64,000 bases of DNA from contig BCIV01000009.1 of NCBI GenBank assembly GCA_001600055.1, positions 434,001-498,000 on the forward strand, given 5' to 3'. Source of the stretch: Filobasidium wieringae. Taxonomy: Eukaryota; Basidiomycota; Tremellomycetes; Filobasidiales; Filobasidiaceae. Shown one piece after another: positions 47,848-60,400 of this stretch. Below the pieces are notes generated by a model. That model had not been told where the DNA came from. It worked only from the letters and a program-made list of their open reading frames with translations, and did not search any database. A program made the position numbers and the translations under genes. How positions within the stretch are numbered: position 1 is the stretch's first letter; every line of letters begins with the position of its first letter.

Positions 47848-49260
47848 ATGGCCTCCGAGCGATTCCAAGATTTCAAGTCAATCGATAATTTTGACGAGAG
47901 GACAAGCTACCGTAACTGCATTAGACATCTATATCTAGCTTCTGCAATTGTCATGACTGCTACCATCCCCAAATCGACTCAAGGATCTCCCTCAGTGACG
48001 GCTAACGGCGGCTCGCTACCCAAACAATCAAGACTAGGCGCCGGGGGGAAAGAGCTACCGGAACTTTACAAGTGAGCTTCTTGAATCACGATCACGATTG
48101 TCAATAGCAAATTTAGACATACTTACGGAATATGATGGTTCTTTTGGACGTCAGATCTAGCGGAAATGAAATGCAAGATCGTCTAGCCTTCTTGCACATG
48201 CTAGAACAGCTCAAAGTTCGTTTGTCCTCAACGAGCTGGTTGAGCCATACCTCATATCTCTAATCACAATCAGATCCAAAAACGTTCAGGATGGATTAGA
48301 GAAGGAGTGAAAGAGGCTGAAAGGTAATTAAACGACTGCTAAAATGAAAATTTAGATTTCGTAATTGATGTGATATCTCTTAGCGTCGCGGATCACATGT
48401 ACCGAATGGCAATGGTCGCTATGATGATTCCTACAAAAGGAACGGACCGACCATTAGATATCGGTCGATGCGTTCAGGTAAGCACGTCACGTTTTCCCCC
48501 TTTTCGTTTGCACGAGCTAATAGAAGGTTAGTGCAGATGGCTCTGGTACACGATCTCGCTGAAGCTCATGTAGGAGACATCACCCCTGTCGAAGGCGTTT
48601 CCGCCCAGACCAAACACCAGGTCAGCTTGTTTAGACCATCACCAGAATGAGAAACTTGGGGTTGATTGGTTGCTGCTTGTTAGTTGGAGGAAGAAGCCAT
48701 GCATTCTTTCATGAATGAAATGCTAGGCGGTCCAGGTAACAAGGAAGCGAGAGAACGAATCTGGTCTTTGTGGGAGGTGAGACTTTTCCCGGCATCTCCG
48801 AGCTATCTCGGATCTATAAATCTGACCATGGCTTTGTGCTTTGCGATGTATTTCGCTTGAAATAGGAGTACGAAGCAAGGGAAACTCCTGAATCGAAATT
48901 AGTCAAGGATTTGGATCGACTGGAATTGATTTTACAGGCGGTTGAATACGAGAGATGTGAGATCAGATTGATCCATTCGAAAACGAAAAGAAGACTAATT
49001 GCTGTTGTGGTATACCGTAGCACGAGACGTCCGAACTCTAGCCCCTTTCTTCCGCGGTTCGATGCGTAAGTATATCCTACTCTAAGCCGGAGATATTACC
49101 GGACTCATGCTCTGTGTTTGTGATTCCAGCTCACCTAGAGCATCCTGCGGTAAGAGAATGGGCAGAAGCGCTTTACGCAGAACGACAGTTATTGTGGCAA
49201 GAACGCGGTATGGGTGAACAGGCAGAGCAGGAATTGGGAGACGTGAAAATTGGGAAATGA
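47848..49260 (+). CDS. HD-domain 5'-deoxynucleotidase (HDDC2/YfbR-like)
   Basis: A metal-dependent phosphohydrolase expected to dephosphorylate (deoxy)nucleoside 5'-monophosphates. Nine exons: 47848-48071, 48155-48215, 48274-48323, 48384-48477, 48537-48620, 48684-48776, 48866-48956, 49021-49065, 49130-49260, giving 290 aa. HD-domain residues are in place: SVADHMYRM (first His), MALVHDLAEAHVGDITP (His-Asp pair) and KDLDRLELILQAVEYE (distal Asp). MIPTKGTDRPLDIGRC lies between. A second in-frame ATG at 47953 would give 255 aa, nearer the family's usual size; the first has the better context (AAAATGG) but adds a leader I cannot explain. Confidence 0.9.
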
Positions 49261-50549
49261 TTTGATGCTTTGACGAATATACGACTGAGACATGATGTAT
49301 CGAAGATTGTTGCATTGATCACGAGAAAACCAGCAGGCGATCGACATAATCGGCTGGTTTCCTTCGTTCGTCGCCTGCGTTTTCCTCCGTAATCGACATG
49401 GCCCCTCGAGAAAAGATCGCGTACAGTACTCAAAGATGAACAATCACCTGAATGTCCTCATGGTTGACAAGTACGGGCTACCAAAGGCTACTGGCATGGG
49501 TATTCCGCTTACCCCGTACTGCAGTTACAAAGCAAAACTGCCTCAGTACACGCTCGAGAGCAAGGTTGGCTCGCCGAGCGTCAGTGGAGCGGGTATGAAC
49601 TGATGTGCCAATCGGTCGAGAGACTAAGCAAGGTCGCAGTACATATTTCCCCGCTCTTATATGATAAGCCTTGTGTTTATAGTTGTTGAAACGAGTCACA
49701 ACTCTTGTTACAGTCGTACCAAAGTGACAGGCATCATCTCCTGTAGAGCGACTGACGATTTCTGGGAGAGATCGACCCTCATCGCTCGGCATCTCCACAT
49801 ACTGGCCTCCTTGAGATCTTCTAGAGTCGTACAGTCATGGACTTCCATATGCATCGGTTCTGAAACAGACGGCATCCAATCGTCAGAATGCGGGATGAAG
49901 CAAGGATGACCGCAGACATATCCTTCAATGCCACACTGCTGCACTTCGACAGATACGGATGGGTTGTTCATTGGGCCATGCAATCGTCAATGCCCTAGCT
50001 GATACGTTGGCCCCAGGGGCCCCTGCCCAGACCGCCTCCTTTGAAGTCCTGGAACTGCTTTCTCTGCAGCATTTGTTCCAAGAATTCGTCCTTCCTCACT
50101 CGATATTTCCTTCTGCTGATCGCGCCGGTTCCAATGCCGCTTCGTATCTTCGGTATGTTCCGCAATGATAGCTCTGAAACAAGAAGCTGACTTCTTTGCG
50201 GAGACACCGAGCATGGTGGAAGTACGCATCTCGATCCCACGCGCTTCATCGTGTAAAAGATTGGTAGCTGTGACGCAGGACTACCTGAACAAGGTGGTTG
50301 CTAAGTTGTTCTGATTGAGGCACATTCAGCCTGGATCATCAACAGCCGACATCGCCAAATTATTCACCCATATATGTAGAGAGGCTGTCCCAAAATTTGC
50401 CTGTCTACATGTATATTATGGTGATTCACACTTCCCGGCAACCATTATCGCTCCCCATCGCATAAGAGATATTCTGACTTGGATGTAACGATATGATCGA
50501 TATACTTTATGCGCTATGCTACACCCTTTCCTGTGCCAACGACGATAAC
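49261..50549. other. Long gap between convergent genes
   Basis: The gap holds the 3' UTRs of the HD-domain and MCD4 genes and one possible small minus-strand gene (49708-50249), described separately. The rest has no coding signal I can support. Confidence 0.45.
49708..50249 (-). CDS. Possible small gene, unknown product
   Basis: One minus-strand frame opens with ATG at 50249 and is basic and helical (RRKYRVRKDEFLEQMLQR, DFKGGGLGRGPWG). A 62-nt GTATCA..GAAG intron (about 49944-50005) could join it to a second open frame to 49708 containing CGIEGYVCGHPCFIPHSDDW. Joined, the product would be about 160 aa with a loose Cys/His cluster. No family is recognised, and overlapping frames are open too, so this may be chance or a decayed gene. 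Confidence 0.25.
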
Positions 50550-53500
50550 CTATTCATTCTTCATTGCACGAGTTGTTGTTGTGCCCCGCATCACGTATTC
50601 TCCTATTCCATAAAGGAACACGTTGTATGCGATCAGAAGCGATGCTATTGCAAAGTGACTGATCGAAGAACCGATTTCTAGCCATGAGCCCGTTGTCTGC
50701 ACTTGACGAAAGAAGAACAGGCAGATCGCTGTTGGAAAGGACACATACGTCAATTGACGCTTGCAGTGGCAGAAAAGGTTGTGGGTTCTCACGTTCGCTC
50801 ATGACTAGCGTCAGCAATATTAGCGCGAATGGCGGTAATTTCTGTTGAGCGCAAATGCTGGCGAACGCCGCAGATAACAGAATGAAGGGTATGACGATCT
50901 TGAACATGAGTAGTGTCGACATGATCGCCGGCTGGAAGACCGGAACCAACCGGTAGACGGGGGCGAGGTAAAAACTCCTGAAATCGAGAGATACGTTCAG
51001 TCATAAGGAGGATATAAAGGCACACGCAAGTACTCACGAAATGCTCGCGACGTTACCAGTGCAGAAGAACCCCTATCGAAGGAGTAGGGTGTAAGCATTA
51101 GGACAGCCTAGGGTAGCGCGAACACTAACTGCATGGACGAGGAATAGAAATAGGAGCGCTCTAGCTGCATCCGAAGAATCGATCGATCGGTGTGCTTGTG
51201 TGGATGAAGGACGAGTTACCACAACGTCCGCCTGAACCCAGATTGCAACAACGGCAGCGTAGTTGAAGAGGAAAATTAGCTCCCAAGACTGCGAGAGCAG
51301 CATGTAGCTGGCCGAAAAAGTGTTGTATAGGATGGCGAGCCTGAGGACTGCACTTTGACCAGGCTTAAATCCGGTAGCCAGCGGGAAAATCACTGAATAG
51401 GCTGGTGAATAAAGGCGTACGATTAGAAGCATTATACGAGGCGTTAGCTGATGCACCCTCACCAAAGAGGATCCAACCTGCGCCTCGTTCCAGAGATCCA
51501 AGTGGGATTTTCTGCCTTAACCGCACAATAGCCCAGATAGTATATACCGCAACCGCAGCCTGGAAGTATAGTTGTACGCCAAAAGTACGCTTCACGTCTC
51601 TCCAAGCGACGTCTTTACTGTTGCAACTTCTCCAGAAGCAGTGTATGGTGAACCCATAGTTGAGGAGGAAACCAAGGATCCTTTTGAGATGACGGCTGCA
51701 AGTCAGCATGCGACAATATGTGGGTTTACGGGGAGGTCACGCACAGCAAGGTCAAGCTTTCATCCCGCTCCACCGGTAATAAGGCCCAGCAGATGGAAGT
51801 GATGCAAGGCAACAATGTCACAACCGGCAGGCTAGTTACTCTGCGTCGCATGCCGGTAAACAATATCCAAGTCAGTGGAAAGAATCCGACCGACCAGACT
51901 GCTCGATGCTTGTAACCCAACTGTGTTACCTCATAGGACGATCAGGACACTTGCATAGTGTGATAGCGAATTTTACTGACCGCCATTCCGATCAATGCAA
52001 CACAGTAAACAGCGGTTCGAGCAATCTGCTTGAACCCCGTCAAAATTCGATGATTGCCGAGGGTCGAATACGAGAACGAGAACCATCCATAAGTCAAAAC
52101 GGTTCTGCAGAGGTATATCGGTAGAGCAGCGTAGAGCACATGCCACGGCGTTTTCTCCACAATAGCGCTGATGAGTACGATCAATCCAACAGCCATACAG
52201 AGAGCGTCAATCGCGAAGATCGGTCTTGATATAGTTGCTGTCCCGGACTTTGCGCCGTAAGTTTGCCAAACGTATAACAAAGTGTAGATGGCGAATGAGG
52301 CATAGCCGATGGTGACCATCGTTCGCAACCTGGTTCGATCGTAGGTATCATAATACGTCAAACCATCAAGGCCAAGCGCGATCATTTCGCGCGCTCGTGA
52401 ACCCGCGGCCAAGTGATCACCAATAGTCTGGAGTTGCTCGATCTGCTTGAAGCCGTCCTGCTCCCCTAATCGATTCAAAGCCGAGTATGGCTCGAAGAAG
52501 AGCTTCCTACTAGCGATTCTCTCTGTTAAAGCTAGATCAGCGATATCGATATACGTAGACCTTGGGATGAGACTCACGGTGTTTAGCGTTGAGTTGCTCC
52601 ATGACGCTCTTGGCATTTCCCACCAGCAGCTCAGCCCTCGTTCTCTTTTCGTCAGCTCCAGGCCGTAGAAGATCATCAGGCAAGATCCCCACGCTATTCT
52701 TAGGCCAATTGGTCCCAATCAGAGCGGACATCAACATTGTCAGGTCGACCTGATCGACGTCCCTACGCAGAATCGATCCTAGTTTCCAAGGCGTCGAGAC
52801 TTCATCGTGTGAGGAGCTCGAGGTATCGGCTATCGGTCCTCGAATGCCAGAACCCCAGGCAACGTAAGGTGTGCGGGTACTATCGGGGTCTATCCTTATC
52901 GTTGAATTTTAGACTCATCAATCATTTCGATTTCTCTTTCAGGGCAGACTCACGACCGTCCCCATGATTCCCGATGTTACTCATCCCATGGTCGGCACTA
53001 CCAAACCAAAATCCTCAAACCTTGCCGGATTCATCAGACCCTCGACACTCACGTGAAAAGAAAAGCCGTCTGATTGTCTTGATAGAACTCTTCAATCTCC
53101 TTCTCAACCTGTTGAACAAGCTTATCCACCGCCTGAATGTTTTTGATATATTCCTGCAAGTACCGAGAATGAAACATCCGCCTGACTACCTGAATCTGAG
53201 TACTCACGACGGAATGAGGACCGTACCCATGTCCGGTGGTATCCAGCCCCAAGAGGTGTAAGAAGAAGACAACACCCGGAGCTCTTAACCGCCGATTGAG
53301 TCGAGGGTCCGTTCTTCCTTTTCTGAGTAGGTCTCGAAACTTGTCGAGTGAGAAAACATCTAGCTTGTTCGCATCTGGGATTAGATATATTGTATGAGTA
53401 TACGAATCCGCTCCAATTGAAAGTCAATGGAAAGATGTACCACTAGTGAAATCCTCATCCTCCTCCCTGTACATCCACATCAGGACCTTCCTCTCCACAT

Positions 53501-54279
53501 CAACCGGATCATCCTCTCTTCTCCCTTCTGGCGGTCTATCTCCAAAGATGGGCAAGATGTCAGGAGACCCAAAGGTAAACGAGGTAGACGATTGGTTCAG
53601 TACTGAATCGAAATTGACCGGGTTGTGTTTCCAGCCTGTTCAAGTGGGACAAGAAGGATCAGGTTGCGAGTCAGGGATACGGAAGAGTGGAGATACCTTT
53701 AAACACTGCGCTTGGGTCTTCCCATAGCCCGCCTGTTTGAAGATATATTTAGCTTCGTGGTCTGAACTATTTGTGCTCAGACTTCGCATACCGACCTATT
53801 AGAGCAACATCTACCACTGAAAGTTAGCTTTGACGTTGGCATATAGCCAAGCAGGATTGCGCTTACGACCCGGCCGACTCTCCGTGGGGACTCTTGCATG
53901 TGATAGTCCGAAAGCTCCTTTGTGTTGAATGATCGAACGGAGATGAGGAGCCATGATCTCCCCTTCAGGTAGTGGGACACGAGGTGATCCAGAAGGAGTA
54001 AAGACCAGGTCGGCGCGAAGGCCGTCAGCTGGCGAACATCTGATTCAGCTACTTCGTAGATCCCTCATGTTGACGGGAGATCGGTAACTACTGACCAACC
54101 AGAAGGACCAGCCTATGTGCCAAAGGTTTTTGTGATTCGTCATTCAGGACGGCATGCGACTTTTCTATATGAACGATAGGCGAGTGAAAGTAGGTATCGA
54201 ACATGGCCAGCAGGTAAGTCAGGTGGAGCAATAGCCCCAACCCGACCACCGTCTTTGGCGACCTGGGAAACAAGGCCAT
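50550..54279 (-). CDS. MCD4: GPI ethanolamine phosphate transferase 1 (Mcd4/PIG-N)
   Basis: An ER-membrane enzyme that adds ethanolamine phosphate to the first mannose of GPI precursors. Sixteen exons give 940 aa (yeast 919). The first is 54096-54279 and the last 50550-50728; exon 3 is only 15 nt (53796-53810, in HVALIG). After an N-terminal membrane segment the lumenal phosphodiesterase domain shows ADGLRAD (metal Asp), PTESRPGH (catalytic Thr), [25 protein letters not shown] and [35 protein letters not shown] and many membrane segments (PigN domain) follow. Near the end are [18 protein letters not shown] and [19 protein letters not shown]. All junctions keep the frame. Confidence 0.95.
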
Positions 54280-54660
54280 CCTTGGTATTTGAATGTCTGT
54301 CCAGACATTTCAATCTTTTATGATGTGAACGAGAGCTTGTCAGAGATCCCGACTTTAGGTTATCTGACCGGAAGCAATTATCCGCATTGCATATTCGTTA
54401 TTTACATCCGAAACATGGATTGTTGACTTTGAGACAGTCCGACTTGTCTGACGTCTTGCTTCTTGTTCCTCAAATTCTCATCAACGGCGATAAGCAGGTT
54501 ACCGCAAGGATACGACTGAGCTGTTCGGTATTGAAAAGATCACTGAATCTCGATACGTAAAAGTAAATGGTTGTGGAAGCGCCACGAATCTGAACGAGCA
54601 GGTTACGAAAGGAAACGAAAGCAGGATCTTTCAGGACAAGAATCGAGGACCGCAGCCAGA
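54280..54660. other. Divergent promoter between MCD4 and Gfd2-like gene
   Basis: 381 bases between opposing start codons. The right part is open in the frame of the Gfd2-like gene from an ATG at 54571, so the leader may be coding. No clear motif. Confidence 0.5.
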
Positions 54661-56930
54661 ATGGCGACCATCAGCTCCCCTTCTCCCCGGTCGATAGCGG
54701 CTGAATCTAATGAAGCTGCAGTTATAACATCCCAACACAAAAATCCCTTGAAATCCAGTAACGCACCAGAAAAAAGTGGCTACAAGCTCGTCAAGGGGGA
54801 AGATGCGTTTTATCGCTTCTCGGATATCACCTTTGAGGTCCGTAGCCATGGCCGGGCCACCCAAAGCTACTGATCGCTGATCCACCACCTGATGGTGATT
54901 TTTAGTGGCACAAACACCTGACAGCATACCAAGCGAACGCTCTGAAATCCTTGTTAAGCTTGGAAGCGCTTGTCTCTCCTAAACATCCTCTTCGACAAAA
55001 GCTAGGGAATGAAGAGGGCGTCGTGTTTCAGATTGGTGAGTCGCATTCCTCGGATCGCGTCAAGAATTTGCGCTCGTACTCATATAGTCTCAAACCCAGG
55101 CATGTGTAAGGACGGGAAACCACGTCTTCTCATCAGTTATCGACAGGTAGAATACCTTCGATATTGGATCCGTCAGATGAAGTTGGTCAAGGATGACGAG
55201 GAAGCATTCATCCCATTGCCCAGTACAACTTCTTTGATCTTTGAAGCGGACGTGAAAGATCTCGTCAGTCTTGTTTCTGAATTTCTCAGGCTTGAACTTT
55301 CGCTGAAGGAGTCACCCTAGGTCCCTATGATGCTGAACGATCCGAGACTGATTAAACGAGCGGTCAATAAACCGAATCAGATCTATATCAATCTGAAAGA
55401 AGGGAAGACCGCTGATGGTCTTTCCAAACAAGACCTTCAACTAAAAGAAGAGAGAGATCGAGCTTCTGCAGGAGAGCCAGACGAGAAAGAAACCGAGATG
55501 GACAAGGAAACTGGGGGTTCGCCGACTAAGGTTGATCCCAAAGATACAGTGACCGAATCCGGAGAGGTGGAGTGTGGCGAGATCCAAGAGATTGGTCCCG
55601 GTGAGCACATCTCGTCTAACCTTCGAAGTTCTGCACCTACCGACCTTCCCACTTTCAGCCGAGAGAAGAGAACCCGGTCCGCGGGCTACCTATTACCACG
55701 CAGAACAAGCATTCATCATTGCATCCTCCGGCGGGTGCGCCCCCGCTTATGCGCCCAACAAGGCTCCTTCCGGAGCGCAAATCAAACCTGCAGGGAAGGG
55801 GACGTTCTTGTCCATCGATTTCGATTGCTGGGAATTGGAAATGGGACGCGTGCTAGATATCGGTTGGGCTGCAGTCTGGTTCGAGGAGAATGATGAAGGG
55901 GAGTGGGACGAGAAGAAGGATCAGGGTCATTGGATGTAAGTGTGCTTGCTTCTTCCGCTACAATGCATGATGCTGAGATTGCCATTTCGTTACAGCGTAA
56001 AAGAGCACATGGAACTAGAGCTTGTTCCGGAAACACGATCAGAATATCTCTTTGGATCTTCGGAAGTCTTTGCTCTCGATCGAATATACCAACGAGTTTC
56101 CAATCTGATAAGCGATATTCACAAGCGATCTGAACCGGATGCGGGGCCTCTATGTGAGTACCTTGTACTGGGCGCATCAGTATACGACCGCAAGTTGATG
56201 CATGTTTCTTCGTAGATCTTATAATCCATTCCACTCACAAAGAGCTGGATCTCTACGGACTTCTGGATCTTCCGGTAGAGACTTTCGAGAAAGACTTATG
56301 GCCTAAAGACTATATCGCACCAGCTTATGCTACAAAAAAGGCCGACGGTAAGGTTTTCGTCATTGTAAGTGGATTTCTTTGCGTCTATAGGTCAACCAGT
56401 TGACTTCTACTTGCAGGACACCTCCGAGCTCGTGGATGCTCTTTCGGATGGTCAGCTGGGCGACCTCAGCTTAGAATCGATCAGTCAGAGGCTACTGAGC
56501 GGTTCAGGAGAAGACATCATAGGATTCGGCAATAGCGGAAACAACGCCGTTGTGAGCAGCATTTTTTCTTTTTGCAAATAAAGCCATCGTGCGTACTGAA
56601 GTAGATACATTCAATCTATCACAGTACAACCTAGAATCGTTCTTAACCAGTAAGCTTTACTATCGGTCTCCCGAGATGCGCTTTCGCTTACGCTTGTGAA
56701 GTACAGTGGTGTACTGGAAGTTTGACATTGCCAAGACGTACATCGAACTAGAGGCTAAATTGAGTGAGGGCGATTCGGACGCAGAGGATGACATCGAGAG
56801 GTACATGAGGGATATTGAGGGTGTGGGGCTAGATACCGAGGATGTCGAGTTCAATTTACGAGATCTGGAATACGATATCGGTCCCGGCGGTCCAGAGGCT
56901 GGCGACTTCGACAGTGAGGACGAAGAATAA
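54661..56930 (+). CDS. Gfd2/YDR514C-like DEDD nuclease family protein
   Basis: Ten exons (54661-54837, 54906-55035, 55100-55263, 55321-55600, 55659-55935, 55996-56153, 56216-56364, 56417-56551, 56625-56649, 56707-56930) give 572 aa. The central domain has the RNase H-fold layout of the Gfd2/YDR514C family: TFLSIDFDCWELEM (first acidic pair), VKEHMELELVPETRSEYLFG, YLIIHSTHKELDLYGLLDL (middle Asp) and VFVIDTSELVDAL (last block). Yeast Gfd2 is linked to mRNA export through Dbp5. Whether this protein cuts nucleic acid is not shown; the DxE pair appears as SIDFDCWE. The N-terminal third is a separate folded region (DGKPRLLISYRQVEYLRYW), and the C-terminus is very acidic. The start could instead be the in-frame ATG at 54571. 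Confidence 0.75.
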
Positions 56931-57112
56931 CGTATAGCGCGCGCTTGTTTAGGAACAGAGGATATCTCAATCGTGTACGATACAGGTGTATTATGACAAC
57001 AAATTACGCTACAAGCTCTCAAGCCACTCTAAGATCGTGCAGTCGTGAAAATCGTATCGTAAGTAAGCGAAAAGCTTCGTTCGTGTCTGCTTTTGGCAGC
57101 TCGCTGCAAACA

Positions 57113-60057
57113 TTACAATCCGGTGTTGTTCTCTGTCAACAGCGGCAGCGGTATCGCTGGCAAGAGTTCGCCATTGGGATCGAGATAATCTGAGAGTCAA
57201 ACCTGTCAGAAAGACTGAAAAACCAGCATTCACGGACAACGGCTCACCTCGGGTCCACGTCTCGCCCGACTCGGTGTGTCTTCCGATACTGTTATCCTGC
57301 TCTGAGGGAAATCCAGGGGCAACTGATCTAGCTTCAGTAGCTAGATTATTCCGACTGACATGAGCTCTCCAATGCTGCTGGATTTGAGTGACAGCTGGTT
57401 CGAAAGCTCCCAGCCAAGCTACCGATGATGTGCGGGTAGTTTCTCCCTGAGATCCAACTGGGTTTGATACAGATGATTCCGCCTGGCGACTAGCACTTTC
57501 TGTTCTAGGCACTCGCCCGGCAACTAAGGCCTCCATGTTGCGTACTGCCGCGTTCAATTGTGGCACTCTAACAAGCGTGACCGAGCGGTCATGCAAGTCA
57601 AATCTAGCGAAATCACCAGCATTCATCTCTCCAAGTCCTCGGATGGCCTGTCTGACGTGTGCGCTCGTTCCCCATCTAGCCACGGCGGGATCGTGAGGAA
57701 ACGGTGATGTCCTGACACGAGAATGCATCCACGGACCCATGTGGCTTCGAAGCCTTGTTCGCGCGGTATGAAACTCAGCTTCGTCGAATCGCAGAAATGC
57801 ATCGTCCTCAGGCGGCGTTACACAAAAGTCAAAAGCGATGATGCGTGGCATACTTCTTGTGTCCAAACGTCTCTGTCTTGGCTGCTCCACTTCATAAAGC
57901 TGCTCAGAAATCCAGCGTACCCAATACCCAGCCATGCTGCCCGCTCGACGGTGACGTGCGTGACTGTCGCCCGTCAAACGCATCCAACGAGATGGCGTGT
58001 CTTCTCTCCCTCCTGGCATCATCGATAAACATCTAGCAATCAGTTCGATGTCTGGCTCTCGTCGAGCGATTGGCCTGAAGACGATGTCACCATCGAGTCG
58101 GATCTCGAAGCTGTTCGCATTGTCGATATTAATTATAACAGCAAGTGGATCCGGACCGACCACAGGCCTATGATGGGGATGTAGCGTGTTGTTGACGAAC
58201 GGATAGCTCGGTCTGCGGGGAGCGAGACGTGACGATGTTGGGGCTATTGTAACGTCGTTACGAGTCCTACTGCGGCCGCTCGCATGCCGGAGAAGGGGAA
58301 CCGTCAAGTTTTCGCTGCGAAGGTCAGAGAGAGCTGGCGTATTGTTCATGAAGCTCGCAGAATCTCTCAAACTGGCTCGGGCATTGTCTAGACGTCCGTG
58401 TAAGCCCTGAAGCATTTCGTGCAGTACGAGCAGTTCAGACAAGCTGTGCATAGCAGACTCCAGGGCGGCAAGACTCAGGGTACGGGCCTCAGAAGCAGGA
58501 AATTCGGTATCAGGAGGGTCGGACCTAGCCTCGCCTAGTGAAGAGGGGATACCCAGCGCGGTTTGATGATGCGTTCTCAAATCAGCCAGTAGTCGACGTA
58601 GTCGATGTACATTCTCCGTCAACTCTTGCTGCCCGGATGCTGCAGCACCTGCGCGTGGATCATTGGAAGCAATCGCAGGATCAGATGGAGTGACGGTACT
58701 ACCGGTATTGTCGACCTGTGAGTCAGGTCCGGAAACAGTCGCCGAACTTCTGCCAACGGGGTTTTCTCCTCTGAGCGATCTTATTGTCGGAGCAAATCTT
58801 CCTTCACGGACAGGCGGTGGCACCTCCCGGTTCATGAGAGCGTCCCTGTAGCGTCTATCAGCACGCAACGTCTGTAGGCCCCTCATTACAGCTTGATGTG
58901 CTTCTACATGGCTTTGTACTGCAACTGATTCTCCAGGAGTAGGAGAGATCTGTCGTGCGTTGATACGATCCAGCATATTGGTCACTCTCACCCCTCTAGC
59001 CGTCAGGCTTGGATCTTGGCTAGAGGCAGGTACGCCGCCCGATAAGGTAGCCCATGATAACATCGCAGCCGGAGCCGGTACCGGTAGTCTGGAAGTCGCT
59101 TCTGGTCTCTCAGCTCCAGCGACCAGATGCCGTTCCGCCCGCTCATCAGTAAGGATTGGTGGTAGGCGAGATGTGTCGTAAGAGCTATTCATTTCCCTGT
59201 TGAAGGCAAGCCTGAGTTCTAACTTGGCCTGCGAGTGAAGCATGGTAAATCTTTAGGTGCTGTAACGGCGCAATCCTGCTCACATTGTTCTTCCTCATTT
59301 CTGCGAGACGCTGTTTCCGTCTCTCTTCTTTTGACCCTTCAATCTCAGCGCTACCAGAACCTTTTTCAACATCGTATGTCTTGCTTAGTGGGCTCTCCGT
59401 CTCCTCTCTTCGACCGATAAGTGGTTCGGTCTCAGTTGAAGTTGAGGTGGTCTCGTCTCTTCTTCTTCTGTTGGCCGCAAACCCGCTTTCCAGTTCAGCC
59501 GCCCTCCCTCTCAGCCTTTCAACTTCTTGTCCCAGTGCCATAACCCGTTCGTGCAATGCTTCCCGTAATCCTTGTATAGAAGATTGAAGGCGCTGGACGC
59601 TACTTGTCGAAGGGTCAGCCTGGTTTGATGTGCCTCGACCAGCTAGCATATTGGAAAACTGTTCCCCGCTCGTATTCTGCCTCGCAGAAACCTGTAGATC
59701 CGTGTTAGAATCTTCCACCCCTTCGAGAGGGAATTGTAAAGGACTGTCCGTTCGGGTCACGTCTTGCATCAATGACGTATAGCTTGTGCCAGCTTGAGGT
59801 GCATCTGCAGCAACACGAAGCTCTGCCAGTGCGATAGCTGCTGATTCGAGCATAGGAGCGGTATCTGAGATTACCGAGATACCTGCATCAACTCGATTCG
59901 TAGAAGTTGCATCTGTCGAACGAGCAGGTCGGAAGAGGAAGGGTGACGTTGGTCTCGCAAACGGAGCGGGATGCTCTGGGGTTTCGGTTGAGGTAACGAT
60001 CACTTCTATAGGTGGCGTAGGATCTAGAGAGCTGTCACGGTCTTCATTCGTCGACAT
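57113..60057 (-). CDS. Large disordered coiled-coil protein, unknown function
   Basis: Three exons (59284-60057, 57248-59228, 57113-57189) give 943 aa. Most is Ser/Thr/Pro/Arg-rich. Coiled coils are likely near residues 155-195 (LQSSIQGLREALHERVMALG) and 240-260 (KEERRKQRLAEMRKN), and again around residue 470 (VHRLRRLLADLRTHHQTALG). A more ordered part near residue 630 reads DPLAVIINIDNANSFEIRLDG and PRIIAFDFCVTPPEDDAFLRF. The last intron's acceptor at 57190 was chosen because it gives a clean end (DYLDPNGELLPAIPLPLL); another acceptor would continue to 57009. No family recognised. Confidence 0.7.
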
Positions 60058-60400
60058 GGTGGTCGGCCTGATCTCCACAAATCAAGCCCATGTGCCGTAT
60101 TATTACCGATCAAACCAATCCAGCTAGAGTTGCGAATAGTTTGGATGATCCTCAGGTTCGGGTAGGATACTTTTCCTCAATCAGTATCGAATTCGGTTGG
60201 CAGAGAGTTCGAGATCGTGAAGCTTAGAGAGAAATCGGAGAAAGGAAGTGCGTATCGCATCTCGACGTAGTGTCATTCTCTGATAATCGGGACATCTGCA
60301 TCACTCGCGCCTGCCGCAACTGCCGGCACAACCTGACTGATTTCGGCCGGACTTCATACCTCAACGAGCTTGGTAACATTATATGATTTGTAACATCGCA
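60058..60400. other. Intergenic
   Basis: Upstream of the coiled-coil gene and downstream of the thioredoxin-PITH gene. No gene or distinct element seen. Confidence 0.55.
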
